The translations under genes were made by a program, and so were the position numbers. From Nocardioides pantholopis (GTDB lineage: Bacteria; Actinomycetota; Actinomycetes; Propionibacteriales; Nocardioidaceae): 64,000 bases of DNA. The notes beneath the pieces were generated by a model that worked only from the letters and a program-made list of their open reading frames with translations, made no database searches and was not told where the DNA came from. The stretch covers positions 558,001 to 622,000 of the forward strand of contig NZ_CP033324.1 of NCBI RefSeq assembly GCF_003710085.1, read 5' to 3'. This document shows, one piece after another, positions 26,784 through 34,732 of this stretch (its first letter is position 1; every line of letters begins with the position of its first letter).

Positions 26784-26789
26784 TAGCGT
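26784..26789 (+). promoter_or_regulatory. -10 element of a probable leaderless promoter (multicopper oxidase)
   Basis: TAGCGT lies 6 bases before the ATG at 26796, so transcription would begin at or near the start codon. No RBS is present. Confidence 0.4.
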
Positions 26790-26795
26790 CGGCGC

Positions 26796-28325
26796 ATGCG
26801 CACCGAGCCCCGTCGCCTCTCCCGCCGGTCCTTGCTGCGCGCCGGCCTCGCGGTGGCCGCGCTCGCCGGGACCGCCTCGGCGTGCGACGGCCTCGCCCGG
26901 CTGTCCGCACCTGCCGGCTCGACCCGGCTGCGCTCCCCGGCGCGCTTCGACACCCCGCTGGCCGTGCCGCCGCTGCAGGAGGGGCTGGTCGCCGCCGACG
27001 GCACCCGCGAGCTCCGGCTCACCGCCCGGGCCGGCCGCAGCGACCTCGGCGGGCCGCGGCCCACCGCCACCTGGGGGTACGACGGCCCGCAGCTCGGGCC
27101 CACGCTGCGCGCCCGGGTGGGGGAGCAGGTGCGGGTGACGGTCGCGAACGAGCTCCCCGAGACGACCACCGTGCACTGGCACGGGATGCACCTGCCGGCC
27201 GCGATGGACGGGGGCCCGCACCAGCCGATCGCGCCGGGGGAGACCTGGACGCCCACCTGGCGGGTCGACCAGGCGCCGGCCACGCTCTGGTACCACCCGC
27301 ACCCGCACGGCGAGACCGAGGAGCACGTCTACCGCGGCCTGGCCGGGTTCTTCCTGCTCGACGCCCCGGACGGTCCCGACGCCCCCGGGCTCCCGCACCG
27401 CTACGGGATCGACGACTTCCCGGTGCTGGTGCAGGACAAGCGGCTGGACCAGGACGGGGAGCTGGAGTTCGACGACCACGGCAACGAGATCGGGCTGCTC
27501 GGCGACCGGGTCGTGACCAACGGCGTGCACGGCGCCTATCTCGACGTCGGCGCACAGGCGGTCCGGCTGCGGCTGCTCAACGGCTCCACCGCCCGCAGCT
27601 ACCGGCTCGGGTTCGGCGACGACCGGGCCTTCGACCTGGTCGGGACCGACGGCGGCCTGCTCGAGCGGCCGGTCCGCCAGACCCGGGTCCGGCTCTCCCC
27701 GGGCGAGCGGGCGGAGCTGGTCGTGCGGCTGAGCCCGGGTGAGACGGTGCGGCTGCGCTCCGACGGCGCCGAGCTCGGCGCCGTGGTCGTTCCCGAGGTC
27801 TTCGGGGCTGACGACACCGCCGACCTGCTGGAGCTGCGGGCCGTCCCGACCCTCACGCCCGCCGCGCCGCTGCCGGCCACGCTGACCCGCATCGAGCGGC
27901 TCGACCCGACGGCGGCGGACCGGGTCCGGCGCTTCGAGCTCGAGGGCCGCGAGATCAACGGCCGCCGGATGGCGATGGATCGGGTGGACGAGACCGTGAC
28001 GCTCGGCGCGACCGAGGTGTGGGAGGTCCGCAACCGCAACCTGTTCCCCCACAACTTCCACGTCCACGACGTCCAGTTCCAGGTCCTGACCATCGACGGC
28101 GAGCCGCCGCCGCCGGAGCTGGCCGGGCGCAAGGACACCGTCTACCTGGAGCCCCGGCGCACCTACCGGCTGATCCTGCGGTTCGAGGACCACGCCGACC
28201 CGCGGACGCCGTACATGTTCCACTGCCACCTGCTGCTGCACGAGGACGACGGCATGATGGGCCAGTTCGTCGTGGTCGAGCCCGGGGACCACGCCGAGCC
28301 GGTCTCGGGGCACGCGCACCACTGA
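26796..28325 (+). CDS. Tat-exported multicopper oxidase
   Basis: The 509-residue protein has a twin-arginine signal (SRRSLLRAGLAVAALAG) followed by a possible lipobox ASAC, so it may be a lipoprotein. All four copper motifs are present: HWHGMHLPA, WYHPHPHGE, HNFHVHDVQF and HCHLLLHEDDGMMG (type 1 Cys with axial Met). It belongs to the CotA/CueO-like group, which oxidises Cu(I), phenols or bilirubin outside the cell. There is no RBS; see the -10 element just upstream. A copper-resistance role is plausible, but no copper regulator is adjacent. Confidence 0.9.
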   Translation: MRTEPRRLSRRSLLRAGLAVAALAGTASACDGLARLSAPAGSTRLRSPARFDTPLAVPPLQEGLVAADGTRELRLTARAGRSDLGGPRPTATWGYDGPQLGPTLRARVGEQVRVTVANELPETTTVHWHGMHLPAAMDGGPHQPIAPGETWTPTWRVDQAPATLWYHPHPHGETEEHVYRGLAGFFLLDAPDGPDAPGLPHRYGIDDFPVLVQDKRLDQDGELEFDDHGNEIGLLGDRVVTNGVHGAYLDVGAQAVRLRLLNGSTARSYRLGFGDDRAFDLVGTDGGLLERPVRQTRVRLSPGERAELVVRLSPGETVRLRSDGAELGAVVVPEVFGADDTADLLELRAVPTLTPAAPLPATLTRIERLDPTAADRVRRFELEGREINGRRMAMDRVDETVTLGATEVWEVRNRNLFPHNFHVHDVQFQVLTIDGEPPPPELAGRKDTVYLEPRRTYRLILRFEDHADPRTPYMFHCHLLLHEDDGMMGQFVVVEPGDHAEPVSGHAHH

Positions 28326-28384
28326 TCGCCCCACTGATCGCCCCACTGGGGGCCCCGGCGCCCCGTCGACCCGGCGGCGCCGCC

Positions 28385-29035
28385 TCATGGCACCAGCCCG
28401 GCCCGGTGCGCCAGGACGACGAGCTGCGCCCGGTCGCGGGCCCCGAGCTTCGCGAGCAGCCGGCTGACGTAGGTGCGCGCGGTCTCCGGGCTCAGGAACA
28501 GCGCCCGGCCGATCTCCTCGTTGGTCAGGCCCAGGCCCACCTGGGTGAGGATCTCGAGCTCGCGCTCGGTCAGGCCGGCCACGCTCTGCTCGCGCGCCTG
28601 GCGGGTGGGCAGACGGGCGAGGCGGTCCATCACCTGGCGCAGCACGCCCGGGGACATCTGGGCCCGGCCCCCGGCGGCCTCGCGGACCGACCGGCGCAGG
28701 TCGTCGGCCTCGATGTCCTTGAGCAGGTAGCCGTTGGCGCCCGCGGCGATCGCGGCGACCACGTCGTCCTCGTCGTCGAAGGTGGTGAGGACCAGCACCG
28801 GCGTCGCGGAGAGCAGCGGGTCGGCCCGGAGCGCCTCGATCGCCTCGACGCCGCCCATCACCGGCATCTGCAGGTCCATCAGGATCACCGTCGGCCGGTG
28901 CTCGCGGGCCCGGTGCAGGGCCTCCCGCCCGGTGCCGGCCTCGGCCACCACCGTGAGGTCGTCGGCGTTCTCCAGGATCGCGCGCAGCCCGGCCCGCAGC
29001 AGGGTCTGGTCGTCGACGAGCAGCACCTCGATCAT
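28385..29035 (-). CDS. NarL/LuxR-type response regulator
   Basis: The 216-residue protein has a receiver domain (acidic pair D8/D9, phospho-acceptor D54 in LMDLQMP, conserved T and K near VLTTFDD and LLKD) and a C-terminal LuxR helix-turn-helix (LTERELEILTQVGLGLTNEEIGRAL). The start ATG overlaps the sensor kinase stop (ATGA). It works with that kinase as a two-component pair. Confidence 0.93.
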   Translation of the reverse strand: MIEVLLVDDQTLLRAGLRAILENADDLTVVAEAGTGREALHRAREHRPTVILMDLQMPVMGGVEAIEALRADPLLSATPVLVLTTFDDEDDVVAAIAAGANGYLLKDIEADDLRRSVREAAGGRAQMSPGVLRQVMDRLARLPTRQAREQSVAGLTERELEILTQVGLGLTNEEIGRALFLSPETARTYVSRLLAKLGARDRAQLVVLAHRAGLVP

Positions 29036-30177
29036 CGGGCGCCGTCCCAGGGGATCCGCGCGCGCACCAGCCAGCCGTCGGTGCCGGCGCTGACCTCGAG
29101 GGCGCCGCCGAGCTCGCCGAGGCGCTCGGCCATGCCGCTCAGGCCGTGTCCGGGACGCAGGTCCGGGCTGCCCACGACCCGACCGTCGTCGCGGACGACG
29201 ACCTCGAGCTCGTGGGCGGCCCGCTCGGCCACCCGGATCGAGATGCGGGTCCCGGACGAGTGCCGGATCGCGTTGGTGACCGCCTCCTGGGCCACCCGGT
29301 ACGCCGCGGCGCCCACCTCCGCGGGCACCGCCACGTCGTCGTCGAGCTCGAGGTCGAGCTCGACGACGTACCCGACCGAGCGGGGCGCCGCGGCGAGCTG
29401 CGGCAGGTCGCCGATCCCCACCTCCGGCTCGGTCGGCGACCGCGAGCCGCGCAGCACCGCCACCGTGCGCCGCAGCTGGGCCAGCGCGTCCGAGACCGCG
29501 GAGCGCACCAGCTCGATCGCCTGGTGGCGCTGCTGACCGTCGGGCCCACCGTCGGGCCCGGCCTCGCGGGCTACCTGGGCGTAGAGGGCGGCCACCGCGA
29601 GCGAGTGGCCGATCGAGTCGTGCAGCTCGCGGGCCAGCGCGAGCCGCTCCTCGCGCAGCCGGGCGTCGGCGTCGAGCTCGCCCTGCCGGGTCAGCAGCCC
29701 GGTGACCTGCTCGGTGCGCCGCCGCAGCGCGGTGCCGACGCGGACGCTGTGGCCCAGCGCGATGGCGGCGGCGATCAGCGCGGCGTGGGAGACCAGCTCG
29801 TAGCCCAGGATGAATGTCGCGTCCTGGCCGTCCAGGATCCGGTAGCCGGTCGCCAGCGCGAGGATCAGCACGCCGGCGGTGACCGCCGCGCGCAGGTGCC
29901 CGGTCTCGGCGGCGGAGAAGACGGCGGCGGCCATCGGGACGCCGACCCCGATCGCCGGGAACCCGGCCATGTAGTAGGTCACGAAGCCGAGCATCGTCAG
30001 CACCAGCACCAGCACCGGCCGCTGCCGGCGCACCAGCATCAGCAGTCCGAGCCCGACCGCCCACAGGTAGGCCAGCGGGTTCGCCGTCCCGGGATCGCCC
30101 TCGTTCGCGCTCACGACGGCCGTGAGGGCCAGGGTCACGCCCAGGCCCAAGAGCACGTCGGTCCGTCGAGCGGTCAT
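29032..30177 (-). CDS. Sensor histidine kinase (HisKA_3 type)
   Basis: The 381-residue protein has about five N-terminal membrane helices (residues 10-145), a dimerisation helix with phospho-His186 in ALARELHDSIGHSL and a compact HATPase domain (AVTNAIRHSSGT; GHGLSGMAERLGELGG). It has no extended external domain, so it probably senses a membrane signal. ATG at 30177, upstream of and coupled to the response regulator. Confidence 0.93.
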   Translation of the reverse strand: MTARRTDVLLGLGVTLALTAVVSANEGDPGTANPLAYLWAVGLGLLMLVRRQRPVLVLVLTMLGFVTYYMAGFPAIGVGVPMAAAVFSAAETGHLRAAVTAGVLILALATGYRILDGQDATFILGYELVSHAALIAAAIALGHSVRVGTALRRRTEQVTGLLTRQGELDADARLREERLALARELHDSIGHSLAVAALYAQVAREAGPDGGPDGQQRHQAIELVRSAVSDALAQLRRTVAVLRGSRSPTEPEVGIGDLPQLAAAPRSVGYVVELDLELDDDVAVPAEVGAAAYRVAQEAVTNAIRHSSGTRISIRVAERAAHELEVVVRDDGRVVGSPDLRPGHGLSGMAERLGELGGALEVSAGTDGWLVRARIPWDGAR

Positions 30178-30324
30178 GCGCCGGTCTCCCTCCTCCCGCG
30201 CTGCTCTCGACGGTAGGTCCGGCGCGGCCCGGAGGGAATCGCCCGGGAGCGACATCCGGGCCGCCGCCCGAGGGTCCGCGTTCTGCTCAGGGCGAAACGG
30301 GTCGCCCGCGGGGTGGCTCGTCGC

Positions 30325-30330
30325 TAGCGT
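30325..30330 (+). promoter_or_regulatory. -10 element of a probable leaderless promoter (ClgR-like gene)
   Basis: TAGCGT ends 6 bases before the ATG at 30337 and no RBS is present, the usual layout of leaderless actinobacterial genes. Confidence 0.4.
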
Positions 30331-30336
30331 GAGTCC

Positions 30337-30648
30337 ATGGCGGAGGTGATCGAGTTCCCAGTCCCGTCGAGCGAGCCGACCCAGACCGAGCCCCTGTGGC
30401 GGGAGCTGGTCGGCGACTCCCTGCGCGAGGCGCGCCACGAGGCCGGCCTGCGGCTGGTCGACGTGGCCCAGCGCGCAGGCGTCTCGCCGCAGTACCTCTC
30501 CGAGGTCGAGCGCGGCCTCAAGGACCCCTCCTCCGAGATCCTCGCCGCCGTGGCGGGGGCGCTGGAGCTGCGGGTCGCCGAGGTGGTGACCCGGGCGGTC
30601 GGCGTCCGCGCCGGTCACCTCTCCGGCCCGCTGTGCCTCGCGGCCTGA
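30337..30648 (+). CDS. ClgR-like XRE regulator
   Basis: The 103-residue protein has one XRE helix-turn-helix (RLVDVAQRAGVSPQYLSEVE, then LKDPSSEILAAVAGAL), closely like ClgR, the activator of clpP and other protease genes in actinobacteria. It converges with two clpP paralogues, with 4 bases between the stops, which supports that role. It is shorter at the C-terminus than many ClgR proteins, which carry a degradation tag; here it ends CLAA, a possible Clp-recognised Ala-Ala end. Confidence 0.78.
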   Translation: MAEVIEFPVPSSEPTQTEPLWRELVGDSLREARHEAGLRLVDVAQRAGVSPQYLSEVERGLKDPSSEILAAVAGALELRVAEVVTRAVGVRAGHLSGPLCLAA

Positions 30649-30652
30649 GCGC

Positions 30653-31246
30653 TCAGCCACCGCGCTGGTCCAGGACGGCGTCGACCAGGCCGTAGGCCTG
30701 GGCCGCGTCCGCGGTGAGCACCAGGTCGCGCTCGAGGTCCTCGCGGACCTGGCTGGGGGTGCGGCCGGTGTGGAGGGCGAGCAGCTCCTCGAGCAGCGCG
30801 CGCACCCGGGCGATCTCCTCGGCCTCCAGGATCAGGTCCGGTACGGCGCCGCGGCCCTCCGCCGCGGGCTGCTGGAGCACGACCCGGCCGTGGCGCAGCA
30901 TCTGCCGGTGCCCTGGCTCGCCGCCGGCGAGCAGGACCGCGGCGGTCGCGACCGCCTGGCCCACGCAGGTCGTCTCGATCGGCGCCCGGACGAACTGCAT
31001 GGCGTCGTAGATGGCCAGCATCGCTGGGACCGACCCGCCCGGCGAGTTCAGGTAGAGGCTGATCGGGGCGTCGGGGTTCTGCGACTCCAGGTGCAGCAGC
31101 TGCGCGATGACCACGTTGGCGACGCCGTCGTCGAGGGCCGTGCCGAGGTAGATCACCCGGTCCTCGAGGAGGCGGCTGAAGATGTCGCTGGTGCGCTCGC
31201 CGCGCTCGGTGCGGGTGGTCACGTACGGGATCGTGTAGCTGCTCAT
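30653..31246 (-). CDS. ClpP paralogue lacking catalytic Ser and His (ClpR-like)
   Basis: The 197-residue protein has the ClpP fold ([39 protein letters not shown]). However, the nucleophile motif reads [11 protein letters not shown], with Ala100 where the Ser should be, and the His motif reads RVVLQQP, with Gln125 in place of His. Only Asp174 remains. I checked both codons in the DNA (GCG, CAG). It should be proteolytically inactive by itself and form mixed rings with the active partner encoded 4 bases upstream (ATGA overlap). It resembles ClpR subunits of cyanobacteria and plastids in logic. Confidence 0.85.
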   Translation of the reverse strand: MSSYTIPYVTTRTERGERTSDIFSRLLEDRVIYLGTALDDGVANVVIAQLLHLESQNPDAPISLYLNSPGGSVPAMLAIYDAMQFVRAPIETTCVGQAVATAAVLLAGGEPGHRQMLRHGRVVLQQPAAEGRGAVPDLILEAEEIARVRALLEELLALHTGRTPSQVREDLERDLVLTADAAQAYGLVDAVLDQRGG

Positions 31247-31857
31247 GACCCCACCCCCAGCCCGACCGGCCGGTGCGCCGGGGTCCGGATCTGCGCGAGC
31301 GAGGTGACCACGTGGTCGACGAAGCCGTACTCCATCGCCTCGGTCGCCGTGAACATCCGGTCGCGGCGGGAGTCCCGCTCCACGCGCTCGACCGGCTGGC
31401 CGGTGTCCTCCGCGATCAGGCCGAGCACCGTGTCCCGAGTGTGCCGCAGGTCCTCGGCCTGGAGGGCGATGTCATCGGCGACGCCGCCGATGCCCGCCGA
31501 CCCCTGGTGCAGCAGCACCCGTGCGTGCGTCAGCGAGTAGCGGCGCCCCGGCGTACCGGAGCTGAGCAGGAACTGGCCGGCGCTGTAGGCCATGCCGAGG
31601 TTGACAGTGCACACGTCCGCCGGCAGCAGCCGCATCGTGTCCCGGATCGCCAGCATCGCCGGGACCGAGCCGCCGGGGGAGTTGATCCACAGCCAGATGT
31701 CGCGCGCGGGGTCCTCGGTGGCCAGCGTGACCAGGGCCGAGCAGATCCGGTTGCCGACCACCTCGTCCAGGGCGCTGCCGAGCAGGACTGTGCGCTGGTC
31801 GAGGAGGCGGCGGGCGAGGTCGTCGTCGAGGCGGGTGGGCTCTGTCATGTCCTCCAC
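31243..31857 (-). CDS. clpP: ATP-dependent Clp protease proteolytic subunit ClpP
   Basis: The 204-residue protein has a complete triad: Ser92 in [11 protein letters not shown], His117 in [10 protein letters not shown] and Asp166 in [11 protein letters not shown]. It is the active member of a two-gene operon with the degenerate paralogue. GTG 31857 and ATG 31848 are both possible starts, and the GGAGG there favours neither strongly. It is probably an accessory ClpP pair, since no tig or clpX is adjacent. Confidence 0.9.
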   Translation of the reverse strand: MEDMTEPTRLDDDLARRLLDQRTVLLGSALDEVVGNRICSALVTLATEDPARDIWLWINSPGGSVPAMLAIRDTMRLLPADVCTVNLGMAYSAGQFLLSSGTPGRRYSLTHARVLLHQGSAGIGGVADDIALQAEDLRHTRDTVLGLIAEDTGQPVERVERDSRRDRMFTATEAMEYGFVDHVVTSLAQIRTPAHRPVGLGVGS

Positions 31858-31963
31858 CGTGGCAGCGCGGCGCCCCGGAGCGAAGGGCGTGCTGCTCGGA
31901 GCGGATCCGCTGGGAGCAGCGCGGCCCGCGTGTCGCCCCGCGGCCGGGCGGGAGGGGGTGGGC

Positions 31964-31969
31964 TATGCT
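31964..31969 (+). promoter_or_regulatory. Candidate -10 element for the helicase gene
   Basis: TATGCT lies 256 bases before the TTG start at 32226, implying an RNA leader of about 250 bases. Confidence 0.35.
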
Positions 31970-32168
31970 GGCCGAGTTCTAGAAGTCCGGACGGGTCCGC
32001 CAGCAGCAGCTGCCAGGTCCCGTCGGATGCAGGCCGGCGCTCCATCCGCCCGCCCGACTCGATCGATCGGCACCGTGACTGTCGTCTGATTCGTTCGTCG
32101 TCGGGACCGAGCCGTGCCGCCGAGGGGGCCCCGGGCCCGCGCTCGGCGTGACGACGCTCGGGCGCACC

Positions 32169-32206
32169 GTGACCCGGTCACATCCCGCCCCGGTGAGCGC
32201 CGGGGC
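32169..32206 (+). promoter_or_regulatory. Two adjacent hairpins in the helicase leader
   Basis: GTGAC-CCG-GTCAC (32169-32181) is followed by GCCCCGG-TGAGCG-CCGGGGC (32187-32206), a perfect 7-bp stem ending 6 bases before the AGGAGG ribosome binding site. The whole gap 31858-32225 (368 bases) holds no gene. These stems could modulate translation. Confidence 0.45.
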
Positions 32207-32225
32207 AGTTCCGTAGGAGGAGCAC

Positions 32226-34355
32226 TTGGCTCGACGAGGCCAGCGCCAGCAGGGTGGCGGCACCCGGACCGCGACCCGCAACCGCCGGCGCGCCCGGAAC
32301 CTCGACGAGGACGGCATCATCCCGGTCCTCGCTCGCGCCGTGCGCGAGGTCGAGTCGGCGGTGCAGCGCGGGACCGTGCGCCCCTCGACCCGGACCAAGT
32401 TCCAGGTCGTCGCGATCCTGGCCCGTGAGGAGCGCAACCGGGTCAAGGCCGACACCGAGAGCACCGAGGCGCACCGCGCCGAGGAGCTCAAGCGGCTCGA
32501 CGGCATCGGCACCATCCTCGCCAAGACCGCCGCCCGCGAGCCGTCCCTGTTCACGCTGCTCGACGAGGGCGCGGTGCTCTCGGAGGCCGCCAAGGACCTC
32601 AAGCAGGAGATGCTGCGGGCCGCCGGGATGGAGCCCGAGCCGGAGCCGGAGCCCGACGCGCCGGCGGAGGAGGACCCGACGGCCCCGCGCCGCGTCGTGC
32701 CCCGCTCCGTGATCGCCCGCCAGCTCGCGAACCCGTTCCTGGTGCCGGACTTCTCCGCAGTGCCCCCGCCGCCGGACGGCCCGCGCCGGCTGGCGACCTG
32801 GGAGCTGCTCGGCCCGCTCTTCCGCTCCTTCGAGTACGGCGGCAAGACCTCCTCGATGCCGCTGCCCGAGCCGCCCCGGGTGCGGCTGCCCGACGACCTC
32901 GAGCTGATGCCGCACCAGGCCCAGGTCGTGGGTGCGGCCGCCGAGGGCCACCGCACCTTCCTGCTCGCCGACGAGCCCGGCCTCGGCAAGACCGCGCAGG
33001 CCCTCGTCGCTGCCCGCGCCGCCGACGCCTACCCGCTGCTGGTCGTCGTCCCGAACGTCGTGAAGACCAACTGGGCCCGCGAGGCCCGGCTGTGGACCCC
33101 CGAGCGCGACGTCACTGTCATCCACGGCGACGGGTACGACGTCGACGGCTTCGCCGACATCATCGTCGTCAACTACGAGGTGCTCGACCGCCACGTCGGC
33201 TGGCTCGGGGACCTCGGCTTCCGCGGCATGGTCGTCGACGAGGCGCACTTCATCAAGAACAAGTCCTCCCAGCGCTCCCAGCACGTGCTCCAGCTCGCCG
33301 ACCGGATCCGCGCCCGCGCCGCGCGGCCGCTGCTGATGGCGCTGACCGGCACCCCGCTGATCAACGACATCGAGGACTTCAAGGCGATCTGGGAGTACCT
33401 CGGCTGGATCGACGAGAAGAAGCCGCTGCGCCCGCTGATGGACGCCCTGGAGGAGACCGGGCTGACCCCGGCCGACCCGGCGTTCTACCCCGCGGCCCGC
33501 ACCGCCGTCATCAACCAGGGCATCGTGCGGCGCCGCAAGATCGACGTCGCCAAGGACATCCCCGCCCGCCGGGTCGCGGACCTGCCCGTGGAGCTCGACG
33601 ACGAGGTCGGCCGCTCCATCCGGCAGGCCGAGCGCGAGCTCGCCCTGCGCCTGGTCCAGCGCTACGACATGGCGCTGGCCACCCGGACCTCCGGGCAGGT
33701 CGTCGAGGGCATCGACCGCGAGCTGGTCCGCCGGGTCGCGACCTGGGAGCGCGAGGACACCACGACCACTGCCACCGGCGAGAACGTCTTCTCGATGATG
33801 CGCCGCATCGGCCAGGCGAAGGCCGGCCTGGCGGCGGACTACGCCGCCCAGCTGGCCCGCAACGTCGGCAAGGTCGTGTTCTTCGCCAAGCACGTCGACG
33901 TCATGGACCTGGCCGAGGACACCTTCGCCCGCCGCGGCCTGAAGTACTCCTCGATCCGGGGCGACCAGACGCCGAAGGCCCGGCAGAAGGCGATCGACGA
34001 GTTCGTGAACGACCCCGAGGTCGCGATCGTCGTGTGCTCGCTGAGCGCCGCCGGGGTCGGCCTGAACCTCCAGGTCGCCTCCAACCTGGTGCTCGCCGAG
34101 CTGTCCTGGACCGACGCCGAGCAGACCCAGGCGATCGACCGGATCCACCGGATCGGCCAGGAGGAGCCGGTGACGGCGTGGCGGATCATCGCCTCGCAGA
34201 CCATCGACACCAAGATCGCCGAGCTCATCGACAGCAAGGCCGGGCTCGCCGCCCGGGCGCTGGACGGCTCCGACGAGGAGGTCGCCTCCTCGGCCGACGT
34301 GCAGCTGGAGGCCCTGGTCGCGCTGCTCACCGAGGCCCTGGAGCAGCGCGGCTGA
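32226..34355 (+). CDS. SNF2-family DEAD/DEAH-box helicase
   Basis: The 709-residue protein has an N-terminal basic and helical region (1-230), then a SWI2/SNF2 ATPase: Walker A ADEPGLGKT (248-256), DEAH at 338-341 in VVDEAHFIKNK, motif III ALTGTPLIND, and helicase C-terminal motifs (SLSAAGVGLNLQVA and ERS-type QAIDRIHRIGQ). It resembles SMARCAL1-like single-subunit helicases that act on DNA rather than RapA. The start is TTG with AGGAGG 6 bases upstream. Confidence 0.9.
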   Translation: MARRGQRQQGGGTRTATRNRRRARNLDEDGIIPVLARAVREVESAVQRGTVRPSTRTKFQVVAILAREERNRVKADTESTEAHRAEELKRLDGIGTILAKTAAREPSLFTLLDEGAVLSEAAKDLKQEMLRAAGMEPEPEPEPDAPAEEDPTAPRRVVPRSVIARQLANPFLVPDFSAVPPPPDGPRRLATWELLGPLFRSFEYGGKTSSMPLPEPPRVRLPDDLELMPHQAQVVGAAAEGHRTFLLADEPGLGKTAQALVAARAADAYPLLVVVPNVVKTNWAREARLWTPERDVTVIHGDGYDVDGFADIIVVNYEVLDRHVGWLGDLGFRGMVVDEAHFIKNKSSQRSQHVLQLADRIRARAARPLLMALTGTPLINDIEDFKAIWEYLGWIDEKKPLRPLMDALEETGLTPADPAFYPAARTAVINQGIVRRRKIDVAKDIPARRVADLPVELDDEVGRSIRQAERELALRLVQRYDMALATRTSGQVVEGIDRELVRRVATWEREDTTTTATGENVFSMMRRIGQAKAGLAADYAAQLARNVGKVVFFAKHVDVMDLAEDTFARRGLKYSSIRGDQTPKARQKAIDEFVNDPEVAIVVCSLSAAGVGLNLQVASNLVLAELSWTDAEQTQAIDRIHRIGQEEPVTAWRIIASQTIDTKIAELIDSKAGLAARALDGSDEEVASSADVQLEALVALLTEALEQRG

Positions 34356-34438
34356 TCGCAGGTGTGAAGTCGCGGCGGCGGGGGAATGTCCCTCCTGCCG
34401 CCGGGACGGATCCGGACGGCAGGCTCCTAGGAGGACAC

Positions 34439-34732
34439 ATGGGTGACCGCTTGGTGGCGGACATCGGCCGGATCCGGTCGTCGGCGTACGACGTGCGCAG
34501 CACCAGCAGCCGGTTCAACGGCGCCAGCAGCCTGGTGGCGGAGTACCGCTCCGACCTCGGCAGCACGGACCTCGCCAACGCGCTGGACGACTTCGCCTCG
34601 AACTGGAAGATCCACCGCGAGCGGCTCTGCGAGGACCTGGAGAAGTTCGCCGACTGGGCGGTGCAGGCCGCCGACGGCTACGCGCAGGCCGACGCCGACC
34701 TCGCGGCGGTGCTGACGGAGGGCCCGAAGTGA
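34439..34732 (+). CDS. WXG100-like small protein, candidate type VII secretion substrate
   Basis: The 97-residue, all-helical protein has a helix-turn-helix hairpin build, Trp56 in FASNWKIH at the turn region and a C-terminal YAQAD (Tyr81, Asp85), which fits the YxxxD/E signal of type VII substrates. AGGAGG upstream of the ATG. Its stop overlaps the GTG of the next gene (GTGA), so it probably pairs with that product, as small Esx or EspC-like partners do. No ESX core gene (eccC, eccB, mycP) is in the window. Confidence 0.68.
   Translation: MGDRLVADIGRIRSSAYDVRSTSSRFNGASSLVAEYRSDLGSTDLANALDDFASNWKIHRERLCEDLEKFADWAVQAADGYAQADADLAAVLTEGPK

Noticed and set aside
24450..28388. Very long minus-strand ORF covering the MmpL gene and the multicopper oxidase region
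   Set aside because: Only the part from 26600 downward encodes a recognisable protein; the upstream extension is antisense to the oxidase gene.
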